From the NCBI GenBank assembly GCA_028687975.1, contig JAQTZD010000018.1, positions 1 to 38,658 on the forward strand: a DNA stretch of 38,658 nt, written 5' to 3'. Source of the stretch: Sediminibacterium sp. GTDB lineage: Bacteria; Bacteroidota; Bacteroidia; Chitinophagales; Chitinophagaceae. This document shows positions 8,545 through 16,203 of the stretch, one piece after another. Every line of letters begins with the position of its first letter. Position 1 is the first letter of the stretch. Under the pieces are notes generated by a model, which saw only the letters and a program-made list of their open reading frames with translations, did not search any database and was not told the origin of the DNA. The translations under genes and the position numbers were made by a program.

Positions 8545-9333
8545 ATGAATACACTTTCTGTAACAATGATCCAGTCGAACCTGCACTGGGAAAATAAAGC
8601 AGCCAACCTGCAGCAGTTCGAAGAAAAAATTGCTTCCATTCAGCAACCGTCCCAGGTGGTAGTGCTCCCGGAAATGTTTTCTACAGGATTCAGTATGAAA
8701 CCGGCCGAACTGGCCGAAACCATGGATGGTCCCACTGTGCAATGGATGAAGCGAATAGCGGCGCAGCATAAAATCATCTTAACCGGATCGCTGATCATTG
8801 AAGCGGATCAGCAATATTACAATCGCCTGCTTTGGGTGTTACCCAACGGTACAGTGGGTACTTACGACAAGCGTCATCGTTTTGCTTTTGCGGGAGAAGA
8901 CCGCTTTTATACTGCAGGTAATAAAAGGCTGATCACCAGTGTAAACGGATGGAAATTCAATCTACAAATCTGCTATGACCTGCGGTTTCCAGTATGGGCA
9001 AGGCAACAAACGGAAGATGCTCCCGAATATGATGTGCTCTTATATGTAGCCAACTGGCCCGAACGCAGAAGTCATGCATGGAAATCTTTGCTGATTGCAA
9101 GAGCCATCGAAAATCAGTGTTATGTGATTGGCGTGAACAGGGTAGGTAAGGATGGCAATGATATTGAACACAGCGGCGACAGTATGCTGGTTGATCCGCT
9201 GGGTGAGGTTCTCTTCACAGAGGCCGGCAGTGAGGTCATCATCACCCACTTACTGGATAAATCCAAACTGACCGAAGTCCGCAGACGTTTTCCTTTCTGG
9301 AAAGACGCGGATCATTTTAATATTGAACACTAG
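8545..9333 (+). CDS. Nitrilase-family omega-amidase (YafV-like)
   Basis: A 262-residue cytoplasmic carbon-nitrogen hydrolase. The complete Glu-Lys-Cys triad is visible: Glu43 in VVLPEMFSTGF, Lys109 in GTYDKRH, and the nucleophile Cys143 in LQICYDLRFPVW. The FSTGF, RHRFAFAGEDRFYTAG and NWPERRSHAW stretches are typical of the YafV/Nit2 branch, which hydrolyses alpha-ketoglutaramate and related omega-amides (a repair or salvage step after glutamine transamination). It starts 15 bases after the LpxR-like gene and ends 11 bases before nagA, within a four-gene + strand operon. The exact substrate is inferred from family resemblance. Confidence 0.93.
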   Translation: MNTLSVTMIQSNLHWENKAANLQQFEEKIASIQQPSQVVVLPEMFSTGFSMKPAELAETMDGPTVQWMKRIAAQHKIILTGSLIIEADQQYYNRLLWVLPNGTVGTYDKRHRFAFAGEDRFYTAGNKRLITSVNGWKFNLQICYDLRFPVWARQQTEDAPEYDVLLYVANWPERRSHAWKSLLIARAIENQCYVIGVNRVGKDGNDIEHSGDSMLVDPLGEVLFTEAGSEVIITHLLDKSKLTEVRRRFPFWKDADHFNIEH

Positions 9334-9344
9334 TAACCAACTGA

Positions 9345-10436
9345 ATGAAGGAACTGCACTATTATTCTGCACAAAAATTATTTACCGGAAACCGGTGGCA
9401 CGAAAATGCCACATTGGTTGTTGAAGCTGGTTTTGTAAAAGAAATTATTCCAACCGTTGCGCTTGGTAATGCCCCGGAACAGGTTTATCCGGTGATTGCT
9501 CCTGCCCTGATTGATCTCCAGATTTATGGAGCAGGTGGAAAATTATTGAGCATGCACCCGAACGCAAAGTCGCTGGAATTGCTTTATCAGTATTGCAAAT
9601 CCGGAGGTGCTCACTGGTTTCAGCCAACGGTGGCCACCAACAGCAGGGAAGTGATTTTTGCCTGCATCGATGCTGTGCACAGTTACCGGGAGCAGGGTGG
9701 TTTGGGTTGTATCGGATTGCATATTGAAGGCCCCTGGATCAACGAAGCTAAAAAGGGGGCTCACCTGGACGCATTCATCCATTCACCCTCTTTGGAAGAG
9801 GCAAAGGACGTACTGGAATATGGCAAGGGGGTAATCACCATGATTACCGTTGCGCCAGAAGTATGCAGCAGGGAAGTGATTGAGCAGATCCGGTTTTACG
9901 GTGTGGTGTTGTCTGCCGGACATACCAATGCCACTTACGAAGAAGCCATGCAAGCCTTTGATGAAGGTATACCTGCTGCCACGCATTTGTACAATGCAAT
10001 GAGTCCTTTGCAGCACAGGGCCCCGGGAGTGGTAGGAGCAGTATTTAATCATTCAACGGTACGCAGCAGCATTGTACCCGATGGATATCATGTTGATTTT
10101 GCTGCCATCAAAATTGCCCAAAAGCAATTGGGTGAAAGGCTGTTTGCCATCACAGATGCTGTTACCGAGGCGACAGAAGGTCCCTATCAGCACCGGTTAA
10201 ACGGTGATCGGTATGAGGCAAATGGTGTGTTGAGCGGCTCTGCCCTCACCATGCTGAAATGTGTTCAGAATTTTGTACTGCAGGTTGGTGTTGAACCCGC
10301 TGAAGCCCTGCGTATGTGCAGTCTGTACCCCGCTCAGCTGATACAGCAACCTGGTATTACCGGATTACTGGAACCCGGGCATGCCGCTGATATAATAGCA
10401 ACGGATGAACGATTTGGAATAACCCTACCTTTGTAA
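9345..10436 (+). CDS. nagA: N-acetylglucosamine-6-phosphate deacetylase
   Basis: Converts N-acetylglucosamine 6-phosphate to glucosamine 6-phosphate and acetate, feeding amino-sugar catabolism or cell-wall recycling. The 363-residue protein is an amidohydrolase-superfamily barrel: APALIDLQIYGAGG near residues 52-65 replaces the HxH of other amidohydrolases, as is normal for NagA. HIEGPWIN has metal-binding Glu128, SAGHTNATYEE has His193, ATHLYNAMSPLQHRAPG has His214 and the substrate loop, and FAITDAV has the catalytic Asp271. It lies 11 bases after the nitrilase gene. No nagB or transporter is nearby. Its last codons overlap a -7 promoter motif serving the next gene. Confidence 0.95.
   Translation: MKELHYYSAQKLFTGNRWHENATLVVEAGFVKEIIPTVALGNAPEQVYPVIAPALIDLQIYGAGGKLLSMHPNAKSLELLYQYCKSGGAHWFQPTVATNSREVIFACIDAVHSYREQGGLGCIGLHIEGPWINEAKKGAHLDAFIHSPSLEEAKDVLEYGKGVITMITVAPEVCSREVIEQIRFYGVVLSAGHTNATYEEAMQAFDEGIPAATHLYNAMSPLQHRAPGVVGAVFNHSTVRSSIVPDGYHVDFAAIKIAQKQLGERLFAITDAVTEATEGPYQHRLNGDRYEANGVLSGSALTMLKCVQNFVLQVGVEPAEALRMCSLYPAQLIQQPGITGLLEPGHAADIIATDERFGITLPL
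10426..10433 (+). promoter_or_regulatory. -7 element for the 10455 gene inside the nagA stop region
   Basis: TACCTTTG matches TAnnTTTG exactly and spans the last codons of nagA, ending just before its TAA. It would give a leader of about 15 bases for the small secreted protein at 10455. A -33 TTG at the usual distance is not evident. Confidence 0.4.
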
Positions 10437-10454
10437 AAATTAAACAAGACGCAC

Positions 10455-10844
10455 ATGAAAAAAATTTTTGTACTGGCCATTGCTGCAATTTTTTCCTTTG
10501 CCGCAACAGCCCAGCAAGCCGATTGGAAACAAATGCACGATTTCCATGCTGTAATGAGCAAAACATTCCACCCTGCTGAAGAGGGCAACCTGAAACCAGC
10601 CCGCGAAAATGCTGCTGAATTGGTGGCAAAAGCAAAAGCATGGCAGGCTTCTACTGCTCCTGCTGGATATGATGCCAAAGTTGCTCAGCCTATTTTAAAG
10701 AAACTGGTTACAGTTTGCACCGATCTGGAGGCTGGCGTAAAAGCTAAGAAATCCGACAAAGAATTAACTACTTTAATCACCGCAGCCCACGAAGTGTTTC
10801 ACGAACTGACCGAGAAATGCAAGCCCGGTGCAGAAAAGCATTAA
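10455..10844 (+). CDS. Small Met/His-rich periplasmic helical protein
   Basis: A 129-residue protein with a clear Sec signal (FVLAIAAIFSFAATAQ, cleavage at about residue 19/20). The mature part is almost entirely helical and looks like a four-helix bundle of about 110 residues. Possible metal or haem ligands cluster at the two ends: Met27, His28, His31, Met34 and His39 at the start, and His112 and His116 near the end, with Cys88 and Cys122. A Met about eight residues into the mature chain plus a C-terminal His resembles the layout of cytochrome b562, but there is no haem c motif, and the match is by pattern only. It has its own -7 element and a strong terminator, so it is probably monocistronic. 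The function is unknown. Confidence 0.8.
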   Translation: MKKIFVLAIAAIFSFAATAQQADWKQMHDFHAVMSKTFHPAEEGNLKPARENAAELVAKAKAWQASTAPAGYDAKVAQPILKKLVTVCTDLEAGVKAKKSDKELTTLITAAHEVFHELTEKCKPGAEKH

Positions 10845-10861
10845 TGGCAACTTTTTTCAGG

Positions 10862-10894
10862 AAGCCTTCCCGATTCAACGGGAGGGCTTTTTTG
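10862..10894 (+). terminator. Rho-independent terminator of the 10455 gene
   Basis: An 11-base stem (10862-10872 with 10879-10889, one G-U pair) with a six-base loop is followed by TTTT-G-TTTT. It lies 17 bases after the stop of the small secreted protein. The stop codon of the convergent S41 gene (10875-10877) falls within the loop. Confidence 0.88.
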
Positions 10895-12359
10895 TTTTGA
10901 TGAGCGAAAGAACTGTGTCTGTTTTTAAATCAACACCTGCCCGGATAGCTGCTGAAGAAGGAGGCAACGGAATATCGGGCAGGATGCCCCTTCCTTTGGC
11001 CCTGTTCTTATCCATAACCAGTTTGTAGAGCGGGAGACTTACGCCCAACCGGCTTTCGGGCAGGGTAATATTGGGTATATGCATGGCAGAATTTCCATAG
11101 TATCCACCACCGCTTTCTTCACCGATGATGGTAACATTCTCCTGATTTTTCAATGCAGCAATAAACATGGTTGCTGCGGAAAAGGTATAACCACCCTGTA
11201 ACAGGTAAATATTTCCATCAAAATGGTGTTGGGCCTTGGGCGAAAAATAGTGTTGCTCGTACCTGCGATAATGGATGGTTCCGTCCGCTGCTTTTACTGC
11301 TCCCAAATTCATAGCAAGCCAGAAAGGTACAACGGGTTGTATATATCGGCTATATCGAAACTTTCTGCTGATGGCCGCCACCGTATCTCCAATTTTAAAA
11401 GGATGTTTGCTGAGGTATTTTGTTAAGGCAGTACTATTGCTTACCCTTCCCCCGCTGTTGTTTCTTAAATCTATTACGAGGTGTTCTATCTGCAAGGCGT
11501 TCATCTTTCGGAAACTCTTTCTGAAGAAGGATTTTAATGCGCCTCTGCTGAACGTATTTACCCGCATGAATGCGCTACGTTGTAATGTATCGATGATCAG
11601 TGACCTGCGCGATAACTGTCGCAGTTGCCTTTTGCTGATCTCCGGGACCTTTACTGTTGCAAGACTGTCGTTTTGTTTTTGTTGTGCAATCCTTTCTGCC
11701 GGCGAAAACGGCCGGATGGTGGTGCTTTCAGTTTTACCGGCCGGATTTATATACTGAACCCTGTAAACGGAATCTGTTCCAAAATGCAGGGCATGCCAGA
11801 AGGGAAACGAGTTGCTCACTACCTGATTCCGGTGATTAAAGGCATCTCCATCTGTTGAAATACCGCTGAATATACGATCCGTTATGGCCTTGGTAGGGTA
11901 ACCATTAACAGACAGCAGAATGGTTCCTCTTGTTAATACGGTATCTCCTTTACGTGGATTACTGAGTACGACCATACTGTCTTCCCATACTTTTACCTGC
12001 AAGGGAAACATCGCTACTTTATGCTGTTGAAATGCACGGGAGATTTTTCTGGGAAGCCGTACCACGGTATGTCCGCACTTGATCAGGCTGATCCAACCAG
12101 CTACTCGGTTTCTGAATTCAATAGTGGTGAGTGAATCGGTTAAACCCTTTTCCAGTGTTTCGAAAGCGCTGTCTATTGATGCCTTGCCGGTGTACCAGTA
12201 AAGACTGGGATGGTTGGCTTCCAGAATTTTTTTCAGCAGCACCAGGTCCGAACGCATTGCCTCCGGCGCAAGCCGCTGCATCACCACAGAAGACTCCTGC
12301 CCCTTTGCCAGCATTCCGTTGCCGAAGCATCCTAAAATAATCAGCAGTATGATTCTCAT
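10875..12359 (-). CDS. S41-family peptidase (C-terminal-processing-protease-like)
   Basis: A 494-residue exported peptidase. The N-terminus is hydrophobic (MRIILLIILGC), either a Sec signal or a weak lipobox with Cys11. A PDZ-like segment spans about residues 125-210 (ILLSVNGYPTKAI). The S41 core follows: IEHLVIDLRNNSGGRVSNS near 291-310, then LQGGYTFSAATMFIAALK with the predicted nucleophile Ser394, and IIGEESGGGYYG near 411-420. The lysine of classical CtpA (TxxFGKG) is not visible; the GEESGGG form is typical of another S41 branch, so the base differs. The gene is last in the IMPase-thiL operon, 18 bases downstream of thiL. The substrate is unknown. Its last codons run through the hairpin of the opposing terminator. 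Confidence 0.9.
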   Translation of the reverse strand: MRIILLIILGCFGNGMLAKGQESSVVMQRLAPEAMRSDLVLLKKILEANHPSLYWYTGKASIDSAFETLEKGLTDSLTTIEFRNRVAGWISLIKCGHTVVRLPRKISRAFQQHKVAMFPLQVKVWEDSMVVLSNPRKGDTVLTRGTILLSVNGYPTKAITDRIFSGISTDGDAFNHRNQVVSNSFPFWHALHFGTDSVYRVQYINPAGKTESTTIRPFSPAERIAQQKQNDSLATVKVPEISKRQLRQLSRRSLIIDTLQRSAFMRVNTFSRGALKSFFRKSFRKMNALQIEHLVIDLRNNSGGRVSNSTALTKYLSKHPFKIGDTVAAISRKFRYSRYIQPVVPFWLAMNLGAVKAADGTIHYRRYEQHYFSPKAQHHFDGNIYLLQGGYTFSAATMFIAALKNQENVTIIGEESGGGYYGNSAMHIPNITLPESRLGVSLPLYKLVMDKNRAKGRGILPDIPLPPSSAAIRAGVDLKTDTVLSLIKTKKPSR

Positions 12360-12377
12360 GCAGCGGGGCTTAGGGTA

Positions 12378-13412
12378 TTATGATTGCTGAAATGCATTCC
12401 AGCCCTGCGCAGTAATATTGAAACGGTTCCCTCCTTTGGTGTAGAGTTTAATGCCTTCTTCCGGATCTGTGGTGTAACCGATTACACTGATCTCTTCGTT
12501 GAGTACAATCTTGTCGTAGTCTTCCTGCTTCAGGGTAAAGATCAGTTCATAATCTTCTCCTCCGTTTAACGCACAAACAGTTGGATCCAACCCGAACTTG
12601 TAGGCTGCCCGTCTGCTCTCATCGGAGATGGGCAGTTTTTCTTCATGGATAACTGCACCCAGATTAGACTGTTTGCAAATATGCAGCACCTCGCTGCTGA
12701 TACCATCACTTACATCCATCATGGCAGTGGGTACGATTTCTTTTTCTTCAAAAAAAGCAATGATGTCTTTTCTTGGTTCTGGTTTCAGCAACCGCCCAAC
12801 GATATAGCTTTCATTTTCCAGGTCCGGTTGTATCTGCGGATTTTCCTGAAAGATTCTTTTTTCTCTTTCCATCAGGGTCAATCCCAGATAAGCACCACCC
12901 AGATCACCGCTTACGCAAATCAGGTCTCCTTTTTGTGCAGTGCTTCTCTTAACAAATTTATTGGGGGCCACTTCTCCTATGGCAGTAACGGAAATAACAA
13001 ATCCTTTTGCGGAACTGGTGGTGTCTCCGCCTACCAGGTCTACCCCGTATTTTTCACAGGCAAAGTAAACTCCTTCATAAAACTCGTTCAATGCCTCCAC
13101 ACTGAATCGGTTACTGATGCCGATGCTCATGGTAATATGCGTAGGTGTTGCATTCATGGCATATACATCGCTGAGGTTCACTGCTACGGCTTTGTACCCG
13201 AGGTGTTTCAGGGGTGTATACATCAGATCAAAATGTACGCCTTCCAGTAAAAGGTCGGTGGTGATCACGGTTTGTTTACCAAAATGATCAATCACGGCGG
13301 CATCATCCCCCACACCCAGAATGGTGGAGGCATGCTGCAGTTCTATATTTTTTGTAAGATGATCGATTAATCCGAACTCACCTAAACTGGCAATCTCTGT
13401 TCTTTCTTCCAT
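12378..13412 (-). CDS. thiL: Thiamine-monophosphate kinase
   Basis: Makes thiamine diphosphate, the active cofactor, from thiamine monophosphate and ATP. The 344-residue protein carries the ThiL landmarks: EFGLIDHLT near the start, GVGDDAAV with Asp36/Asp37 binding magnesium, TTDLLLEGVHF near residues 51-61, GYKAVAVNLSDVYAMNATP, and DLVGGDTTSS near 124-133. ISVTAIGEV and MMDVSDGIS in the second half belong to the same AIRS/PurM-like fold. It starts 11 bases downstream of the inositol-monophosphatase-family gene and is followed by the S41 peptidase. No thiamine-biosynthesis genes or TPP riboswitch were seen close by. Confidence 0.97.
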   Translation of the reverse strand: MEERTEIASLGEFGLIDHLTKNIELQHASTILGVGDDAAVIDHFGKQTVITTDLLLEGVHFDLMYTPLKHLGYKAVAVNLSDVYAMNATPTHITMSIGISNRFSVEALNEFYEGVYFACEKYGVDLVGGDTTSSAKGFVISVTAIGEVAPNKFVKRSTAQKGDLICVSGDLGGAYLGLTLMEREKRIFQENPQIQPDLENESYIVGRLLKPEPRKDIIAFFEEKEIVPTAMMDVSDGISSEVLHICKQSNLGAVIHEEKLPISDESRRAAYKFGLDPTVCALNGGEDYELIFTLKQEDYDKIVLNEEISVIGYTTDPEEGIKLYTKGGNRFNITAQGWNAFQQS

Positions 13413-13423
13413 TTTCAGTTGTT

Positions 13424-14200
13424 TTAAAACAGTCCTCCATTGATGATCCGGAGCAACTCATCGTGTATTTTTCCATTGGTGGCCAGCAGGTGAGGTTGGT
13501 AAGGAGAATAATAGTCTCCGTTGAAGTCGGTTACCTTTCCTCCGGCTTCTTCCACCATCAGGAATCCTGCAGCACTGTCCCATGCCTGTAATTTATGTTC
13601 ATAAAATCCATCGAATCTTCCCGCAGCTACCCAGCATAAATCAATGGCAGCGCTGCCCAGTCTTCTTACAGGAACTCCCTTGCGGATCAACTTTTCAAAT
13701 ACCTGAATAGGACCGTTGGGTTCATCGAGATAGGTATATGGGAAGCCCGTTACCAGACAACTTTTGATCACTTCTGTTTTATCACTAACGTGGATGCGCT
13801 TGTTGTTTAACGTGGCCCCAAACCCCTTTTGGGCAAAGAAAAGCTCGTTCATAATGGGGTTATATACGGCACCCATCAACATTTTTCCCGCACGCTCCAC
13901 GCCAATACTCACGCAGCAAATCGGTATGCCGTTGGCGAAATTCACTGTTCCGTCGATGGGATCGATGATCCATTTATAAGAGGAATCCTGAATATGCTCT
14001 CCGGATTCTTCACTCAGAATATAATGGTCGGGATAATCTGCCTGAATCACGCCCATGATGGCTTTTTCAGCAGCATGATCGGCTTCTGTTACGAGGTTGT
14101 TGATTCCCTCTTTGTTGCTTATGGAAAAGCTTCCGTTAAAAAAACGCTGCAATTCCGCAGCTCCGGCTTCGGCGGCTTTTAATAATGTATGTTTCAGCAT
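13424..14200 (-). CDS. Inositol-monophosphatase-family phosphatase (SuhB-like)
   Basis: A 258-residue magnesium-dependent sugar- or inositol-phosphatase. Family motifs are complete: TEADHAAEKAIM, the metal-binding Glu pair in LSEESGEH (64-65), the signature WIIDPIDGTVNFANG with Asp80 and Asp83, and the second signature QAWDSAAGFLMVEEAGG with Asp208. The ATG at 14200 fits the family start (MLKHTLLKAAEAG); a longer frame to 14257 adds a tail without support and would run across a TACTTTTG element just upstream of the ATG. It is the first gene of an operon with thiL and the S41 peptidase. Substrates could be inositol phosphate, fructose bisphosphate or similar; the sequence alone does not decide. 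Confidence 0.93.
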   Translation of the reverse strand: MLKHTLLKAAEAGAAELQRFFNGSFSISNKEGINNLVTEADHAAEKAIMGVIQADYPDHYILSEESGEHIQDSSYKWIIDPIDGTVNFANGIPICCVSIGVERAGKMLMGAVYNPIMNELFFAQKGFGATLNNKRIHVSDKTEVIKSCLVTGFPYTYLDEPNGPIQVFEKLIRKGVPVRRLGSAAIDLCWVAAGRFDGFYEHKLQAWDSAAGFLMVEEAGGKVTDFNGDYYSPYQPHLLATNGKIHDELLRIINGGLF

Positions 14201-14204
14201 GCTG

Positions 14205-14212
14205 CAAAAGTA
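14205..14212 (-). promoter_or_regulatory. -7 element of the IMPase-thiL operon
   Basis: On the - strand this reads TACTTTTG, an exact TAnnTTTG match, lying only five bases upstream of the ATG at 14200. If used, transcription would start at or within a base or two of the start codon, giving a leaderless or nearly leaderless mRNA. Confidence 0.45.
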
Positions 14213-14254
14213 ACCACGATTCATTTGATTTGGTAATTTTTGGTACAGATTCGG

Positions 14255-14262
14255 CATCTTTG
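14255..14262 (+). promoter_or_regulatory. -7-like element of the glycosyltransferase gene
   Basis: CATCTTTG differs from TAnnTTTG at the first base and lies about 19 bases upstream of the TTG start at 14281. TTG triplets occur upstream, but their spacing (about 12 or 22 bases) is loose. It is a candidate only. Confidence 0.3.
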
Positions 14263-14280
14263 ACGGTATAATTCATCTCA

Positions 14281-15138
14281 TTGCTGTTATCGGTCATCAT
14301 TGTGAATTACCGGGTTTACCCTTATCTGGCGGATTGTATTCAATCCGTTCAGCAGGCGCTTTCCGGAATTGAATCGGAGATTATTGTGGTAGACAATGAG
14401 GCGGTACCCGAAGAGATCCGGGCGGTTCAACATAAGTTTCCGGACATAGAAGTTATCGTCAATAATGTAAATAATGGCTATTCCAGGGCCAATAACCAGG
14501 GTTTTGCAATCAGCCGGGGTGAATATGTATTGTTCCTGAACCCGGACACCCTTGTGCTCGAAAATGCCCTTCGGCAATGTGTAGACTACATTCAGCAAAA
14601 TCCGGGTGTGGGGGGATTGGGGGTTAGGATGGTGAACGAGGCGGGCGTTTTTTTACCGGAAAGTAAAAGAGCTTTTCCAACGCCGCTGACTGCCTTTTTT
14701 AAGTTAAGCGGCCTGGCTGCCTTATTTCCCCGCTCTGCAGTATTCAATCGGTATGCCCTGGGAAATCTGAACGAAAGTGCCAACCATCGGGTAGAGGTTC
14801 TAGCCGGTGCGTTCCTGATGACCCGTAAATCCATTCTGGATCAACTGAAGGGTTTCGATGAGCGGTTCTTTATGTATGGGGAAGATGTGGACCTCAGCAG
14901 AAGGATTCTCGACCTGAATTATGAAAATCACTACCTGGGCAGCGTTACAATATTACACTACAAAGGTGCCAGCACAGACCGGCACAGCAGACACTACAAC
15001 CAGTACTTTTACAACTCCATGAAATTGTTTGTAGAAAAATACTACCGGGGAACCCGTGGGTGGGCCATCAGACAGTTGCTGAACAGTGGAATTTACCTGT
15101 TTCAACAAGGGGCAAGGATTAAAAACAGGCTATTTTAA
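14281..15138 (+). CDS. Family 2 glycosyltransferase (rhamnosyltransferase-like)
   Basis: A 285-residue inverting glycosyltransferase of the GT-A fold, probably adding a sugar to a surface glycan or lipid. It starts with LLSVIIVNYRVYPYL, the GT2 opening strand, so the TTG at 14281 is a sensible start. IIVVDNE holds the nucleotide-binding Asp38, NNGYSRANNQGF is the conserved loop, LFLNPDTLVLE is the DxD equivalent (Pro-Asp89), and LAGAFLMTRKSILDQLKGFDERFFMYGEDVDLSRRI is the acceptor and catalytic-base region with the ED pair. The pattern matches the WcaE/rhamnosyltransferase-like group. It diverges from the IMPase operon and converges on a small membrane protein after four bases. Confidence 0.92.
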   Translation: MLLSVIIVNYRVYPYLADCIQSVQQALSGIESEIIVVDNEAVPEEIRAVQHKFPDIEVIVNNVNNGYSRANNQGFAISRGEYVLFLNPDTLVLENALRQCVDYIQQNPGVGGLGVRMVNEAGVFLPESKRAFPTPLTAFFKLSGLAALFPRSAVFNRYALGNLNESANHRVEVLAGAFLMTRKSILDQLKGFDERFFMYGEDVDLSRRILDLNYENHYLGSVTILHYKGASTDRHSRHYNQYFYNSMKLFVEKYYRGTRGWAIRQLLNSGIYLFQQGARIKNRLF

Positions 15139-15142
15139 GAAA

Positions 15143-15334
15143 CTAGTGGTTTTGAACCAGTTCAACATTCGCTTTTTGGGCGGTCTGGCTCTCCAGTTTA
15201 TCGGAGGACCGGGTAAGGCTGGAATAAACCATCATCACCAGTACAAAAAGAATAGACAGTCCCATCATTTTATAGGAACCTTCTATTTCTCCAACGGTCT
15301 TTCCCTGGCGTTCGTGGCTGTTGAGGACCTCCAT
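15143..15334 (-). CDS. Small single-span membrane protein (hypothetical)
   Basis: A 63-residue open frame with a charged N-terminus (EVLNSHERQGKTVGEIEGSYK), one hydrophobic span at about residues 23-40 (MMGLSILFVLVMMVYSSL), and a polar Lys/Gln-rich tail. The ordered topology (polar, membrane, polar) and a clean ATG argue for a real gene, but it is short and no family is recognised. It sits in a gap between the glycosyltransferase (+, four bases away) and the response regulator (-), on the same strand as the latter. It could be a small envelope or stress protein. Confidence is modest. Confidence 0.5.
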   Translation of the reverse strand: MEVLNSHERQGKTVGEIEGSYKMMGLSILFVLVMMVYSSLTRSSDKLESQTAQKANVELVQNH

Positions 15335-15413
15335 GGTGCTGAATTTTTATCAAAATTAGAACTCAGCCAACCGGGAACATGACGATAATTCGTTGTTTGT
15401 TGTAAGAAATTCG

Positions 15414-16193
15414 TCACCTCTGTGTGTTTCCACCTACATCTTTCTTAAATGCCAGTGGAGATTTGCCGTATTCTTTCTTGAAGCAGGCGCAGAAATAGGG
15501 CTCCGAATTAAATCCGGTGGTATAGGCAATATCTTTAATAGACCCAAGGTTTTGCCTGAGCATCATTTCTGCCTTCATTAAGCGCGACCGGATAATGAAT
15601 TTCTGTGGTGTTACATTATAAAACCGGATGACCCACCTTTCCAGGGTAGAAATGCTCATCGACAGTTTTTCGGCCAGATCCTGTACGGTGAGGGTATTGT
15701 TATCGAACAATTCATCCACTGCAGAACTGAAATTCTTTTTAAAAGTCATTTCGAAGCTCGACAGGTCGTTGTCTTCATCTTTCAAAACGGTTTTCTTTTC
15801 CATCTGATTGATGATCTCCTTTTTGATGCCCACAAGATTTTTCACCTTCAACAGCAATTCATTGATCTTTAGTGGTTTCACCAGATAGTCGTTGGCGCCC
15901 AGTTCCAGTCCCATGCTGATTTTATCGTCGCTGTTCAATGCCGACATCAGGATTACAGGTATGGCCGAAAGTTTCGGATCATTTTTCAGAATACGGAGAA
16001 TGGAAAAGCCATCCAGTGGAAACGGCAGCATGATATCCAGTAGTATCAGGTCCGGAATTTGCTTTTTAAGGGTTTCCAGACAGTCTATTCCATTGGAAAC
16101 TGCAATCACGTTTGTTGTAAAAGAGAGGCTCTCTTCCAGCGATTCGCGCAGTTCCTTGTGGTCTTCGACCAACAAAATGGTGGTTTCCTTCAT
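15414..16193 (-). CDS. Response regulator with AraC-type DNA-binding domain
   Basis: A 259-residue regulator. The receiver (residues 4-120) has LLVEDH, phospho-acceptor Asp53 in LLDIMLPFPLDGF, and Lys in YLVKPLK. A linker (about 125-160) leads to an AraC helix-turn-helix pair near 165-255: LTVQDLAEKLSMSISTLERW and GSIKDIAYTTGFNSEPYFCACFKKEYGKSP. The loop after the phosphorylated Asp has one more residue than the usual D-x-x-x-P-x-x-x-G pattern. ATG at 16193 (or 16196) puts the start 10 (or 7) bases after the upstream kinase stop; the longer frame reaching 16223 would overlap the kinase and is not needed. Together with that kinase it forms a two-component operon. Targets are unknown. Confidence 0.93.
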   Translation of the reverse strand: MKETTILLVEDHKELRESLEESLSFTTNVIAVSNGIDCLETLKKQIPDLILLDIMLPFPLDGFSILRILKNDPKLSAIPVILMSALNSDDKISMGLELGANDYLVKPLKINELLLKVKNLVGIKKEIINQMEKKTVLKDEDNDLSSFEMTFKKNFSSAVDELFDNNTLTVQDLAEKLSMSISTLERWVIRFYNVTPQKFIIRSRLMKAEMMLRQNLGSIKDIAYTTGFNSEPYFCACFKKEYGKSPLAFKKDVGGNTQR

Positions 16194-16203
16194 CATACAA
16201 AAT

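Noticed and set aside
11223..11858. Chain of + strand open frames across the S41 peptidase gene
   Set aside because: Antisense to a complete S41 gene with recognisable motifs; no signal of their own.
12645..13250. 201-residue + strand frame across thiL
   Set aside because: Long but antisense to thiL, whose motifs are unmistakable; cysteine-, phenylalanine- and histidine-rich composition is typical of a shadow frame.
12378..14200. TPP riboswitch upstream of thiL or its operon
   Set aside because: The gap between IMPase and thiL is 11 bases and the operon start has a near-leaderless promoter, leaving no space for a riboswitch.
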